Origin: Microbacterium natoriense
GTDB taxonomy: Bacteria; Actinomycetota; Actinomycetes; Actinomycetales; Microbacteriaceae
Direction: 5' to 3'
DNA length: 64,000 nucleotides
Assembly (NCBI RefSeq): GCF_030816295.1
Contig: NZ_JAUSXV010000001.1
Location: forward strand, 806,001-870,000
The notes under the pieces were generated by a model that was not told the DNA's origin, made no database searches, and saw only the letters and a program-made list of their open reading frames with translations. Within the stretch, counting starts at the first letter, position 1; each line of letters begins with the position of its first letter. Below are positions 57,535 to 64,000 of the stretch, piece after piece. The translations under genes and the position numbers were made by a program.

Positions 57535-57905
57535 AAAGAGAACTCAGTGAAGCGGAGGTCGACCGTGTCTTTCACGCACTGGCGACGTCTACCCGGCGCG
57601 ACATCCTGCGTCGGACGATCGAGCGTGAGCAGTCCGTCTCGGACCTCGCCTCCGAATACGACATGTCGTTCGCGGCTGTGCAGAAGCACGTGGCAGTGCT
57701 CGAGGCTGCGGACCTCATCATCAAGCGCGCAGAGGGACGCGAGCGGCTCGTCCGCGCGAACCCCGAGATGATCGCCCGCGCCAGGGCGCTCCTCGCCCGA
57801 TACGAAGAGCTGTGGCGGTCGCGCATCGCCCGACTCGACGATCTGCTGGCCGAGACGGCATCCACCCAGAACAAGAACAACGAACCGAACGAACAGGGAG
57901 ACTGA
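57525..57905 (+). CDS. ArsR family regulator
   Basis: The 126-residue protein has a winged helix: VFHALATSTRRDILRRTIEREQSVSDLASEYDMSFAAVQKHVAVLEAADLIIK (read in pieces). The start ATG lies inside the inverted repeat GTACAACCA/TGGTTGTAC, so the mRNA has almost no leader. It is followed directly by a SRPBCC gene, the standard pairing in Actinobacteria. It lacks the classic metal cysteines. Autorepression through the start-codon operator is likely. Confidence 0.92.
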   Translation: MVVQRELSEAEVDRVFHALATSTRRDILRRTIEREQSVSDLASEYDMSFAAVQKHVAVLEAADLIIKRAEGRERLVRANPEMIARARALLARYEELWRSRIARLDDLLAETASTQNKNNEPNEQGD

Positions 57906-57906
57906 C

Positions 57907-58887
57907 ATGCCCGTCACCGACGTCACTACCGACCCCGAGAACCTGACGATGACCATCGTCGCCGAGTTCGCCGCACCCGTGGAGCGCGTGTGGAGCGCGT
58001 ACAGCGATCCGCGCCAGCTCGAGCGCTTCTGGGGTCCTCCCGGGTGGCCGGCGACGTTCACCGCCTGGGACCACACGGTCGGCGGGCGGGCGTACTACAC
58101 GCTCAACGGCCCGCGCGGAGAGAGCTCTTCGGGTTCGTGGGAGTTCCTCTCGATCGACGGGCCGCACAGCTTCGAGGTGCTCGACTCGTTCGTCGACGCC
58201 GAGGGCAAGCCGCTCGCAGGCTTCGCGCCGATGCGGATGAAGCTGTCGTTCGAGCCGACGGACGACGGCACGCGGATGATCGGCGAAAGCCACTTCGACT
58301 CTGCTGAGGCGCTCGAACAGGTCGTCGCGATGGGCGTCGTCGAGGGCACCAAGATGGCGATGGCTCAGCTCGACGCCGTGCTGCAGGACCTCCGCGAGTT
58401 CGCGCAGGGCAAGGGCACCCAGGTCGAGCTTCTCGACGACATCCACGTGCGCATCACGCGTCTCGTCGACGGGCCGCGCGAGCTTGTGTGGCGCGCGTAC
58501 AACGAGGAGGCGCTGATGCGGCAGTGGATGCTCGGTCCCGACGGATGGGAGATGACCGAGTGCGTCGTCGCCATCGAGCCTGGCGGCTCGCACCGCACCT
58601 CGTGGGCGCCGGTCGGAGACACCGAGGGCGAGCCCTTCGGATTCGAGGGTGAGGTGCTGCTGGTCGATGCGCCGCGCCGCGCCGTCACCACCGAGCGGAT
58701 GATCGGCACCGAAGGCCCGGAGACGCTGAACGACCTCAACCTCTACGAGGAGGACGGCGCGACCCTCATCACGCTGCTCATCGAGTACCCCGACAAGGAG
58801 ACCCGCGACATGATACTCGCGACCGGCATGGCCGAGGGCATGGAGGCGTCGTACGCCCGACTGGAGAGCACGCTGCTCAAGGTCTGA
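57907..58887 (+). CDS. Tandem SRPBCC (AHSA1-like) protein
   Basis: The 326-residue protein carries two SRPBCC domains in tandem (about residues 15-165 and 170-325). Both have the helix pattern at the end and start with AAPVERVWSAYSDPRQLERFWGP and DGPRELVWRAYNEEALMRQWMLGP, in turn. AHSA1-like domains bind hydrophobic ligands. Its stop is followed by a very strong terminator. It is transcribed with the ArsR regulator. Confidence 0.92.
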   Translation: MPVTDVTTDPENLTMTIVAEFAAPVERVWSAYSDPRQLERFWGPPGWPATFTAWDHTVGGRAYYTLNGPRGESSSGSWEFLSIDGPHSFEVLDSFVDAEGKPLAGFAPMRMKLSFEPTDDGTRMIGESHFDSAEALEQVVAMGVVEGTKMAMAQLDAVLQDLREFAQGKGTQVELLDDIHVRITRLVDGPRELVWRAYNEEALMRQWMLGPDGWEMTECVVAIEPGGSHRTSWAPVGDTEGEPFGFEGEVLLVDAPRRAVTTERMIGTEGPETLNDLNLYEEDGATLITLLIEYPDKETRDMILATGMAEGMEASYARLESTLLKV

Positions 58888-58904
58888 GCGTTCACCGCTC
58901 CTGA

Positions 58905-58940
58905 AGAACGGGCCGGATCCTGCGGGATCCGGCCCGTTCT
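58905..58940. terminator. Strong bidirectional terminator
   Basis: A 16-bp perfect stem (AGAACGGGCCGGATCC) with a 4-base loop TGCG between the convergent SRPBCC and RNase H genes. Confidence 0.88.
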
Positions 58941-58968
58941 GCGTCGATCGGGGAAGTGGGCTCGACCG

Positions 58969-59796
58969 TCAGATCAAGCGACGCAGGGCCTCTTCGAGGG
59001 TGACGCCCTGGGCCTCGGCGAGGTCGGTGAGACGCGCGTGCTCGTCGCCGCTCAGCGTGATGCGCAGTTCGATCGGGTCGTCGGCGGGTGCGTCGTCGAG
59101 ACCGTCGAACAGGTCGGATGCCTCGGCCCACAGCGGCTCGGCGAGCGATGCCGCTGCGGCGGATGCCGATGGGTCGCTGAGCTTGTCGAAGCGTCCTGCG
59201 GTGGGCCCTTCGACAGGCTCAGGGACCCAGGGAGTGCCGGGCCCGTCGGCGGGCGCTGCGCCCCAGGCATCGTCCCCACGGGCGCCCGCTGCGATCGGCG
59301 CCGAACCGGCGACCGCGGCCCCGGCATCCGTCGCCTGCGTGAAACCGGGACCCCGCCGCGGCTCCTGCTTCGCCTGATACGCCTTCGCGGCGGCGTTGGC
59401 GCGCTGGTCGGCGGCCTCGTTGAGCGGGTGACCGGCATGACCCTTGACCCAAGAGAACTCGACATCGCGCCCTCGCATCGCCTCATCGAGCGCCTCCATG
59501 AGGTCGCGGTTGAGCACCGGCCCGCCGTCGGACTTGCGCCAGCCCTTGCGTTTCCAACCAGGCATCCACTTGGTGACCGAGTCGATCACGTACTTGCTGT
59601 CGCACTCGATCAGGAGCTTCTCGTCTGTGCCCGCGGTCGCCCGCAGCAGCTCGAGCACGGCCTGCAGCTCTCCTTGGTTGTTCGTGCCGTGCGGAGATCC
59701 GCCGGCCGCCCAGTTCTCGTCGTCGATGTACCAAGCCCAGCCGTTGGGACCGGGATTGCCCAGGGCGGAGCCGTCTGCGGCGGCGGTGATCGTCAT
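58969..59796 (-). CDS. rnhA: Ribonuclease H with C-terminal extension and in-frame repeat
   Basis: ATG 59796 follows GGAGGG and gives 275 residues. The RNase HI active site is complete: Asp in AAADGSALGNPG, Glu in NNQGELQAVLE, Asp in IECDSKYVID and Asp in NEAADQRAN. After residue about 145 comes a low-complexity linker in which PWVPEPVEGPTAG and RFDKLSDPS are encoded by repeat family B, then a short ribbon-helix-helix-like end (ITLSGDEHARLTDLAEAQGV, TLEEALRRLI). It degrades RNA in RNA-DNA hybrids. The tail may bind DNA or a partner. Confidence 0.92.
   Translation of the reverse strand: MTITAAADGSALGNPGPNGWAWYIDDENWAAGGSPHGTNNQGELQAVLELLRATAGTDEKLLIECDSKYVIDSVTKWMPGWKRKGWRKSDGGPVLNRDLMEALDEAMRGRDVEFSWVKGHAGHPLNEAADQRANAAAKAYQAKQEPRRGPGFTQATDAGAAVAGSAPIAAGARGDDAWGAAPADGPGTPWVPEPVEGPTAGRFDKLSDPSASAAAASLAEPLWAEASDLFDGLDDAPADDPIELRITLSGDEHARLTDLAEAQGVTLEEALRRLI
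59171..59227. repeat. Dispersed repeat family B inside rnhA
   Basis: Inverted arms GGGTCGCTGAGCTTGTCGAAGC (59171-59192; one base shorter when read as motif) and GCCCTTCGACAGGCTCAGGG (59204-59223). This is the well-known actinobacterial/proteobacterial palindromic repeat whose translation gives PEPVEG and RFDKLS. Confidence 0.8.
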
Positions 59797-59963
59797 CCCT
59801 CCACCGTAGCCGGGGCCGGCGACGCCATCCGTCGCCTCATGCGCGCTCCAAACTCGGCGACGTGCGCTTCCCTCGGCGAGAATCCACGGATTCGACCGAG
59901 TGGGATGCGCAATTCCGAGGGGAGGGCGCATCGGGCGGATGCCGGGGGCCGAAGGCGTCGTGC

Positions 59964-60629
59964 TCAGCCCGCCAGCCGCGCATCGGCCGCAGCCAGACCA
60001 CGGTGCATCTCTGCGCGCTCCTCCTCGGGCCACGGACCGGAGTACGCCAGCGGGATCTCGGTCATGAAGCGCCGCTGGTCTTCGGGAATGCGCGCGACCA
60101 CGGCATCCGGGTCCGAGCCGGCAGTCGCATAGAGACTCGGGCCGTCGGCGTAGTAGGGGTCGGTGAGCACGAGCCGGCCGTCAGTACCGCGCATCACATT
60201 CGCCGGGTTCGCATCGAGAGGGCCGCACCACGGCAGCTCCTCGATCGCTCGGGTGTGGATGCTGCGCACGCTCTCCGCGAGAACCGCCACCTCCGGGGCG
60301 CTCGCGTCGATCGCCTCGAGGAAGGCCACGGCATCGGTCTCTTGCGTCGGACTCAGCCACTCCATGACGAGAAGGTCACCTCCTCCGCCGAGACGCCGGT
60401 GCGCGAAGCGCACCGGCACCTGGCGCGTGGGTGCGGCGCGACGGTACAGCTCGGCCGTGTAGGGGCCGGTGGGGTCGAACGGGCTGATCCGCGCGACCGC
60501 CGACCCGTCGGGGGAGCGGAGAGCGATCGCCCAATCGCCCGCCCCGCACGGAGTCCAGCCCGCGGCGAGGTGAGCCTGTTCGGCGGCGCGATGATCGGCC
60601 TCCGCGCCGAGCGCGATGACGAGCGGCAT
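59964..60629 (-). CDS. Kinase-fold (phosphotransferase-like) protein
   Basis: ATG 60629 gives 221 residues. The C-terminal half has CGPLDANPANVMRGTDGRLVLTDPYYADG, resembling the catalytic loop (DxNPxN) and the metal-binding DP of aminoglycoside-phosphotransferase-like kinases, but the usual HxD is changed to LDA. A small GDWAIALRSPDGSAVARI N-lobe is visible. The substrate is unknown and activity uncertain because of the altered loop. It is read with the small gene at 60640. Confidence 0.75.
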   Translation of the reverse strand: MPLVIALGAEADHRAAEQAHLAAGWTPCGAGDWAIALRSPDGSAVARISPFDPTGPYTAELYRRAAPTRQVPVRFAHRRLGGGGDLLVMEWLSPTQETDAVAFLEAIDASAPEVAVLAESVRSIHTRAIEELPWCGPLDANPANVMRGTDGRLVLTDPYYADGPSLYATAGSDPDAVVARIPEDQRRFMTEIPLAYSGPWPEEERAEMHRGLAAADARLAG

Positions 60630-60639
60630 CAGGGTCGGA

Positions 60640-60855
60640 TCACTCTTCGGGCTCGCCGGTCTCCGTGCCTTCGGTGTCCTGCAGCACCGGTGCGACCGGG
60701 AACACGATCGAAGTGATCGGATTGCCGAGGCCGAGCGCGAGCGAATCGACGCTCGGCACCTCGTCGAGAAGGTCGGCCTCACTGCGAGCGAGCGGCTCGG
60801 AGGGCAGAACCCACTGGTTCTCCTCTTCTTCGGAGCGTTGCTGGAAAAGTCCCAT
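60640..60855 (-). CDS. Small acidic protein of unknown function
   Basis: The 71-residue protein (GLFQQRSEEEENQWVLPSE, LGNPITSIVFPVAPV and an acidic end TEGTETGEPEE) has no recognised motif. The coding frame lies ten bases before the kinase-fold gene on the same strand, which suggests co-expression. Composition and codon use look normal for the genome. Confidence 0.6.
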   Translation of the reverse strand: MGLFQQRSEEEENQWVLPSEPLARSEADLLDEVPSVDSLALGLGNPITSIVFPVAPVLQDTEGTETGEPEE

Positions 60856-60907
60856 GTCCCCATTGTGCGCCGGTCGGGGCGTCAGGGGCGAGACTCATCG
60901 GAAGCTG

Positions 60908-61222
60908 TCAGGAGCGGGAGGCGGCCCGCACGGCGTCGACCAGCTCGCGCCACGGGCCGTCGAGGGCGCCGTCGGGCAGTTCGTGCTCTCGGCGCTCCGC
61001 GGGAGTACGAGCGCGGATGCTCCACACGAATCGGTCTGCACCCGTGCCGTCGGGCGTCGGCTCATCCCACGGGCATGAGTCGATCAGCGCGATCCAGTCG
61101 CCGGCCTCTTCGGGGGGAGCCTCGACCCGCCAGCGACGCCGGATGCCCGCGATGCCGCCGGTGCGCACCACCGCGATCACGACATGCGCATCATCGCGTT
61201 CGGGTGGACGGGCCTCGCTCAT
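60908..61222 (-). CDS. Emfourin-like protealysin inhibitor
   Basis: The 104-residue protein has VVIAVVRTGGIAGIRRRWRVEAP, the conserved start of emfourin-type inhibitors, followed by a compact acidic/aromatic C-terminal part. Emfourins inhibit M4 metalloproteases of the protealysin type and are encoded next to them, as here: the coding regions overlap by 32 bases. It probably keeps the M4 enzyme at 61191-62276 inactive in the cytoplasm. Confidence 0.88.
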   Translation of the reverse strand: MSEARPPERDDAHVVIAVVRTGGIAGIRRRWRVEAPPEEAGDWIALIDSCPWDEPTPDGTGADRFVWSIRARTPAERREHELPDGALDGPWRELVDAVRAASRS

Positions 61223-62276
61223 CCTTCAAGAGTCCCACGGTCGTCCACGCGCGTCGAGCGGCTGCTTCGACGACTGTCGCGTCGGTCTCGCGATCGAGAG
61301 CGGATGCCGCGACGATCGTTGCCTCGGCGAACTCCGCGAACGTGGCGGTGCTCGACAGGCCACCGGTGAGGGCGCGGTACCAGACCAGCCCCGCGCGCTC
61401 CCAGGCGTTGCCGCCGAGGTCTGTCGCGAACAGGGCGAAAGCGCGATTCGGGATGCCGGAGTTGATGTGCACCCCGCCGTTGTCTTCGGTGGTGCGGACG
61501 AACCCGTCCATGTGATCGGGCTGCGGGTCCTTGCCGAGCTCGTCGTCGTCGTAGGCGGTGCCCGGATGCAGCATCGAGCGCAGGGCCTCGCCCTGAACGG
61601 CATCCGTGAAGATCTCGGCCCCGATCAGCCAGCTCGCCTCGTTCGCCGATTGCCCGAGCAGGTACTGCTCGGTGAGCGCGCCGAACACGTCGGCGATCGA
61701 TTCGTTCAGAGCGCCGGGCTGGCCCTGATACTCGAGGTTCGCTGTGTGCTGCACGACGCCGTGCGCGAGCTCGTGCCCGATGACCGTGGTCGAGGCGGTG
61801 AAGCCGGTGAAGACCTCGCCGTCGCCATCGCCGAACACCATGCGCTCGCCGTCCCAGAAGGCGTTGTCATAGTCGACGCCGTAGTGCACGGAGGCGTTGA
61901 GCGGGGCGCCGGCGTCATCGAGGGAGTTGCGGTGGAAGGCGGAGAGCAGCATCTCGAACGTGGCGCCGAGACCGTCGAACGCCTGGTTCACCGCGTCGTC
62001 GGCGACGGGGCCGTCGTCTTCGGAGCGCACGACGATCCCCGGAAGCTTCTGTGTGTTGCCCGCGTCGCTGATCGTGCGATTGGGCGCGTCGGACAGCTGC
62101 GCGACCAGGTCGCCGTTCTCGTCGATGGACAGATCGAGGCGCGCGCGGAACGGCGGTCGCCCTGCCGTCAGCGTCTGCCGAGCGGCGGCCGCGGCTCCCG
62201 GGAACCTTCCCGATTCGGCCAGGCGCGCAAGCAGATAGGAGGGGATGATTCCGGGGGATCCTGCGTGGCTGCTCAT
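61191..62276 (-). CDS. Protealysin-like M4 metalloprotease
   Basis: ATG 62276 gives 361 residues without a classical signal peptide, as in protealysins. A short propeptide-like N-terminus (IIPSYLLARLAESG) is followed by the thermolysin-type catalytic domain: GHELAHGVVQH (HExxH), the third zinc ligand Glu in GALNESIADVFG, and the catalytic His segment GGVHINSGIPNRAF. It cleaves proteins, perhaps after secretion by a non-classical route. It is paired with the emfourin-like inhibitor downstream. Confidence 0.93.
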   Translation of the reverse strand: MSSHAGSPGIIPSYLLARLAESGRFPGAAAAARQTLTAGRPPFRARLDLSIDENGDLVAQLSDAPNRTISDAGNTQKLPGIVVRSEDDGPVADDAVNQAFDGLGATFEMLLSAFHRNSLDDAGAPLNASVHYGVDYDNAFWDGERMVFGDGDGEVFTGFTASTTVIGHELAHGVVQHTANLEYQGQPGALNESIADVFGALTEQYLLGQSANEASWLIGAEIFTDAVQGEALRSMLHPGTAYDDDELGKDPQPDHMDGFVRTTEDNGGVHINSGIPNRAFALFATDLGGNAWERAGLVWYRALTGGLSSTATFAEFAEATIVAASALDRETDATVVEAAARRAWTTVGLLKDERGPSTRTR

Positions 62277-62392
62277 GCCTCGACGATACGCCGGGCCGCC
62301 GACGTTCGCGCCTGCGGCCACGCGGGCATCCCTCGACGGGCAGCGACCTCAGAGCCCGGCGAAAGAGGCGAAGAACATGCTTCTGATTTGAT

Positions 62393-62411
62393 ATTGAGAA
62401 TCGTTATCAAT
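62393..62411 (+). promoter_or_regulatory. Fur-family (Zur-type) box
   Basis: ATTGAGAATCGTTATCAAT is a 19-base 7-1-7-type imperfect palindrome resembling Fur/Zur boxes, directly before the AztD-like gene. With the zinc context a Zur site is the best reading. Confidence 0.65.
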
Positions 62412-62424
62412 AAAGTGGCGTCCT

Positions 62425-63606
62425 GTGACCACGACCTTCCGCCGCCGCGCCGCGGCGCTCCTCGCGACCACGTTCCTCGCCTGCGCCGTGGTCGGGTGCG
62501 CGGCATCCGAAAGGCCGGAGATCGCCGCGACCGCACTCGACGGCGACGGCGTTGACGGCGGCGGAGCGGCAGAGGTCGCCGAGCCGGCGCGAGCGCTGAT
62601 CATCGCGGACGAGCGCGGCGGGCTCACCCTCCTCGACCTCGCCACCGAAGATAGCCAGGTCATCGCCGAAGCGCAGTCCGAGCGGGTCGCAGACGTCGAG
62701 GGGACCGGACGCTTCATCTACGTCGTGCGCGAGGGCGCCGTCGAGGTCGTCGACTCGGGGCGGTGGACCATGCCGCACGGCGATCATTCGCACTACTTCC
62801 GCGGTGAACCGCGAACCGTCGGGGCGGTCGACGGCGACGGTCAGGCGCTCATCGGGGTCGGTGCGGATGCGACCGTCATCCGCTTCGAGGACGAGGCGGC
62901 CGTCCTCGAGCACGAGCCGCTGGGCGAGGGCGCCGTCGATCCGGCACGCTCCGCGATCGACGGCGGGGGACCGGCGATCGTCGTCGCCGGTCACCTTCTC
63001 ACCGCGACGGATGCCGGAATCGCAGGGGTCGACGCCTCCACTGTTCCGTGCCAGGCGGCGAGCGACGTCGACCTCACGCGCGTCGGGACGGTGTTCGCGT
63101 GCGCCGAAGGCGCCGTGCTCGTCAGCCGCGAGGTCGACGGCACGGTGTCATCCGAGTCGATCCCCTACCCGGCAGGCGTCGCCGCCCCTGCGCTCACGCT
63201 GTCAGGGAGACCCGACCGGCCCGATCTCGCCGGCGTCTCGGTCGATGGCGGCGCCTGGCTGCTCGATGTGCGCGAGCGCGCCTGGACTCTTCTCCCCTCG
63301 GACGTGCCCCTCGTCGACGCTGCCGCGATCGGCGACGATGACGCGCGCACCGCCGTGATCGCATCCGACGGGTCCGTGCGGATTCTCGCCGCCGACGGGG
63401 CCGTGCTCGCCCGCACCGATCCGCTCCTCGCCGATGCCCTCGCGGACCCCGCGCTGAGCGAGCGGCTGCAGCTGCTCGTCGACGGCGATCACGCCTACGT
63501 CTCCGATCCCGCCACGGGGTCCGTGCACGAGATCGACCTCGACGACGGCTTGGTCACCCGCACGTTCGCTGACCTGCACCCCTGGGCCGTCGAGCTCGTC
63601 GGCTGA
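62425..63606 (+). CDS. AztD-like zinc metallochaperone lipoprotein
   Basis: GTG 62425 opens a lipoprotein signal (ALLATTFLACAVVGC, lipobox VVGC) and gives 393 residues. The protein is a beta-propeller-like repeat protein with a His-rich MPHGDHSHYFR segment near residue 115, a hallmark of AztD periplasmic/extracytoplasmic zinc chaperones that feed the AztABC importer. It probably binds zinc outside the membrane. A Zur-type box overlaps its promoter. A second, shorter-identity relative follows at 63664. Confidence 0.88.
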   Translation: MTTTFRRRAAALLATTFLACAVVGCAASERPEIAATALDGDGVDGGGAAEVAEPARALIIADERGGLTLLDLATEDSQVIAEAQSERVADVEGTGRFIYVVREGAVEVVDSGRWTMPHGDHSHYFRGEPRTVGAVDGDGQALIGVGADATVIRFEDEAAVLEHEPLGEGAVDPARSAIDGGGPAIVVAGHLLTATDAGIAGVDASTVPCQAASDVDLTRVGTVFACAEGAVLVSREVDGTVSSESIPYPAGVAAPALTLSGRPDRPDLAGVSVDGGAWLLDVRERAWTLLPSDVPLVDAAAIGDDDARTAVIASDGSVRILAADGAVLARTDPLLADALADPALSERLQLLVDGDHAYVSDPATGSVHEIDLDDGLVTRTFADLHPWAVELVG

Positions 63607-63663
63607 CGGACACACGCAGCCCCAGAAGCATCCCCGAAAGCACCAAGAGAAAGAGAGAACATC

Positions 63664-64000
63664 ATGTTCCGTCCTGTCCGACATCGTCTCGCGGCCGGCG
63701 CCGGCGTCGCGCTCGCTGCGGTGACCCTCGCAGGATGCGCGGGCGCCAGCGCCCCGGCATCCGCGCCCGCCCCTGAATCCGAGAGCGCCGCCCTCGATGG
63801 CGGCACTCGAGTCGCGATCGCCTACGACGGCGGAGTCCTCGTGCTCGACGGCGAGACCCTCGAGCCGGTGGGCGAGGCCGACCTGCCCGGCTACCTCCGC
63901 GTGAGCACTGCGGGCGACGCCGACGGACACGTCTTCGTCACCACCGACGGCGGATTCCACGTGCTCGACACGGGTATCGCGTCGGGAGAGGTCGCGTTCA
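63664..64000 (+). CDS. aztD: AztD family zinc metallochaperone (truncated by window end)
   Basis: ATG 63664 opens a lipoprotein signal (GAGVALAAVTLAGC, lipobox LAGC) and an AztD-like repeat start (RVAIAYDGGVLVLDGETLEPVGE, VFVTTDGGFHVLDT, read separately). The frame is open to the window edge (112 codons). It starts 57 bases after the previous AztD-like gene, so the two form an operon that probably continues with the aztABC transporter genes beyond the window. Confidence 0.85.
   Translation, partial: MFRPVRHRLAAGAGVALAAVTLAGCAGASAPASAPAPESESAALDGGTRVAIAYDGGVLVLDGETLEPVGEADLPGYLRVSTAGDADGHVFVTTDGGFHVLDTGIASGEVAF

Noticed and set aside
1..64000. tRNA/rRNA genes, CRISPR arrays, IS elements, prophage
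   Set aside because: No cloverleaf, regular spacer repeat, transposase or phage structural gene was seen. This is reading by eye, so small RNA genes could be missed.

Overview
The window is chromosomal DNA of a high-GC actinobacterium, most likely Microbacterium or another Microbacteriaceae. The clues are the strong G/C third-position bias, frequent GTG starts, the recurrent 'gcatcc/ggatgc' words, LAxTG-type (class E sortase) sorting signals, and the gene content. No rRNA, tRNA, IS element, prophage or CRISPR array was seen. The organism assignment is inference from sequence style, not from a database match.

Layout. 1-3.1 kb: membrane proteins and a divergent SDR/TetR pair. 3.2-9.6 kb: a lower-GC defence-type island with a membrane protein carrying a lysozyme-like motif, a GIY-YIG/DUF2075 helicase, a MazG-like pyrophosphohydrolase, and a Vsr / C5-methyltransferase / NaeI-like endonuclease restriction-modification set. 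9.6-13.4 kb: SulP transporter and a MarR/quinone-oxidoreductase divergent pair. 13.7-16.5 kb: pantothenate operon (DUF2520-panC-panD-panB). 16.6-28.7 kb: several regulator/target pairs (ArsR-MFS, XRE-map, MarR-SnoaL/SDR, PadR, SRPBCC-ArsR), an AarF/UbiB kinase interrupted in frame by repeats, and a sortase-anchored histidine phosphatase. 28.8-34 kb: acyl-CoA ligase / acyl-CoA dehydrogenase / MFS / TSUP cluster with a TetR regulator. 34.3-41 kb: a cell-surface locus with two LAxTG proteins, an ECF sigma factor fused to a zinc-finger/membrane/extracytoplasmic tail, and small membrane proteins. 41-44.5 kb: D-amino-acid-oxidase-like protein and a frameshifted SDR-hydrolase fusion under a TetR regulator. 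44.6-57.3 kb: an ECF41-type sigma regulon. 57.5-64 kb: ArsR/SRPBCC pair, RNase H, a kinase-fold protein, emfourin/protealysin pair, and the start of a zinc (AztD) locus.

The main result is the 44.5-57.3 kb block. Reading the DNA upstream of its genes shows the same element, YGTCACR-N16-GGTC, with exactly the same spacing at eight places, including upstream of the ECF41 sigma gene itself, plus one weaker site ending in TGTC. It precedes a cupin, an NDH-2-like dehydrogenase/cytochrome b operon, three NmrA-like oxidoreductases, a CxxC carboxymuconolactone-decarboxylase-like protein with a membrane partner, and a run of alpha/beta hydrolases. The cytochrome b of this regulon has lost both histidines of the b_H-type heme pair while keeping the other pair. 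A free-standing SnoaL-like copy of the sigma factor's C-terminal domain lies next to the sigma gene. Together this looks like a self-contained, autoregulated redox/quinone or electrophile stress module.

A second possible promoter family, ATRAAW-N12-CGTCTC, occurs three times around the fused ECF sigma gene at 34.2, 36.5 and 39.9 kb. It suggests a cell-envelope regulon.
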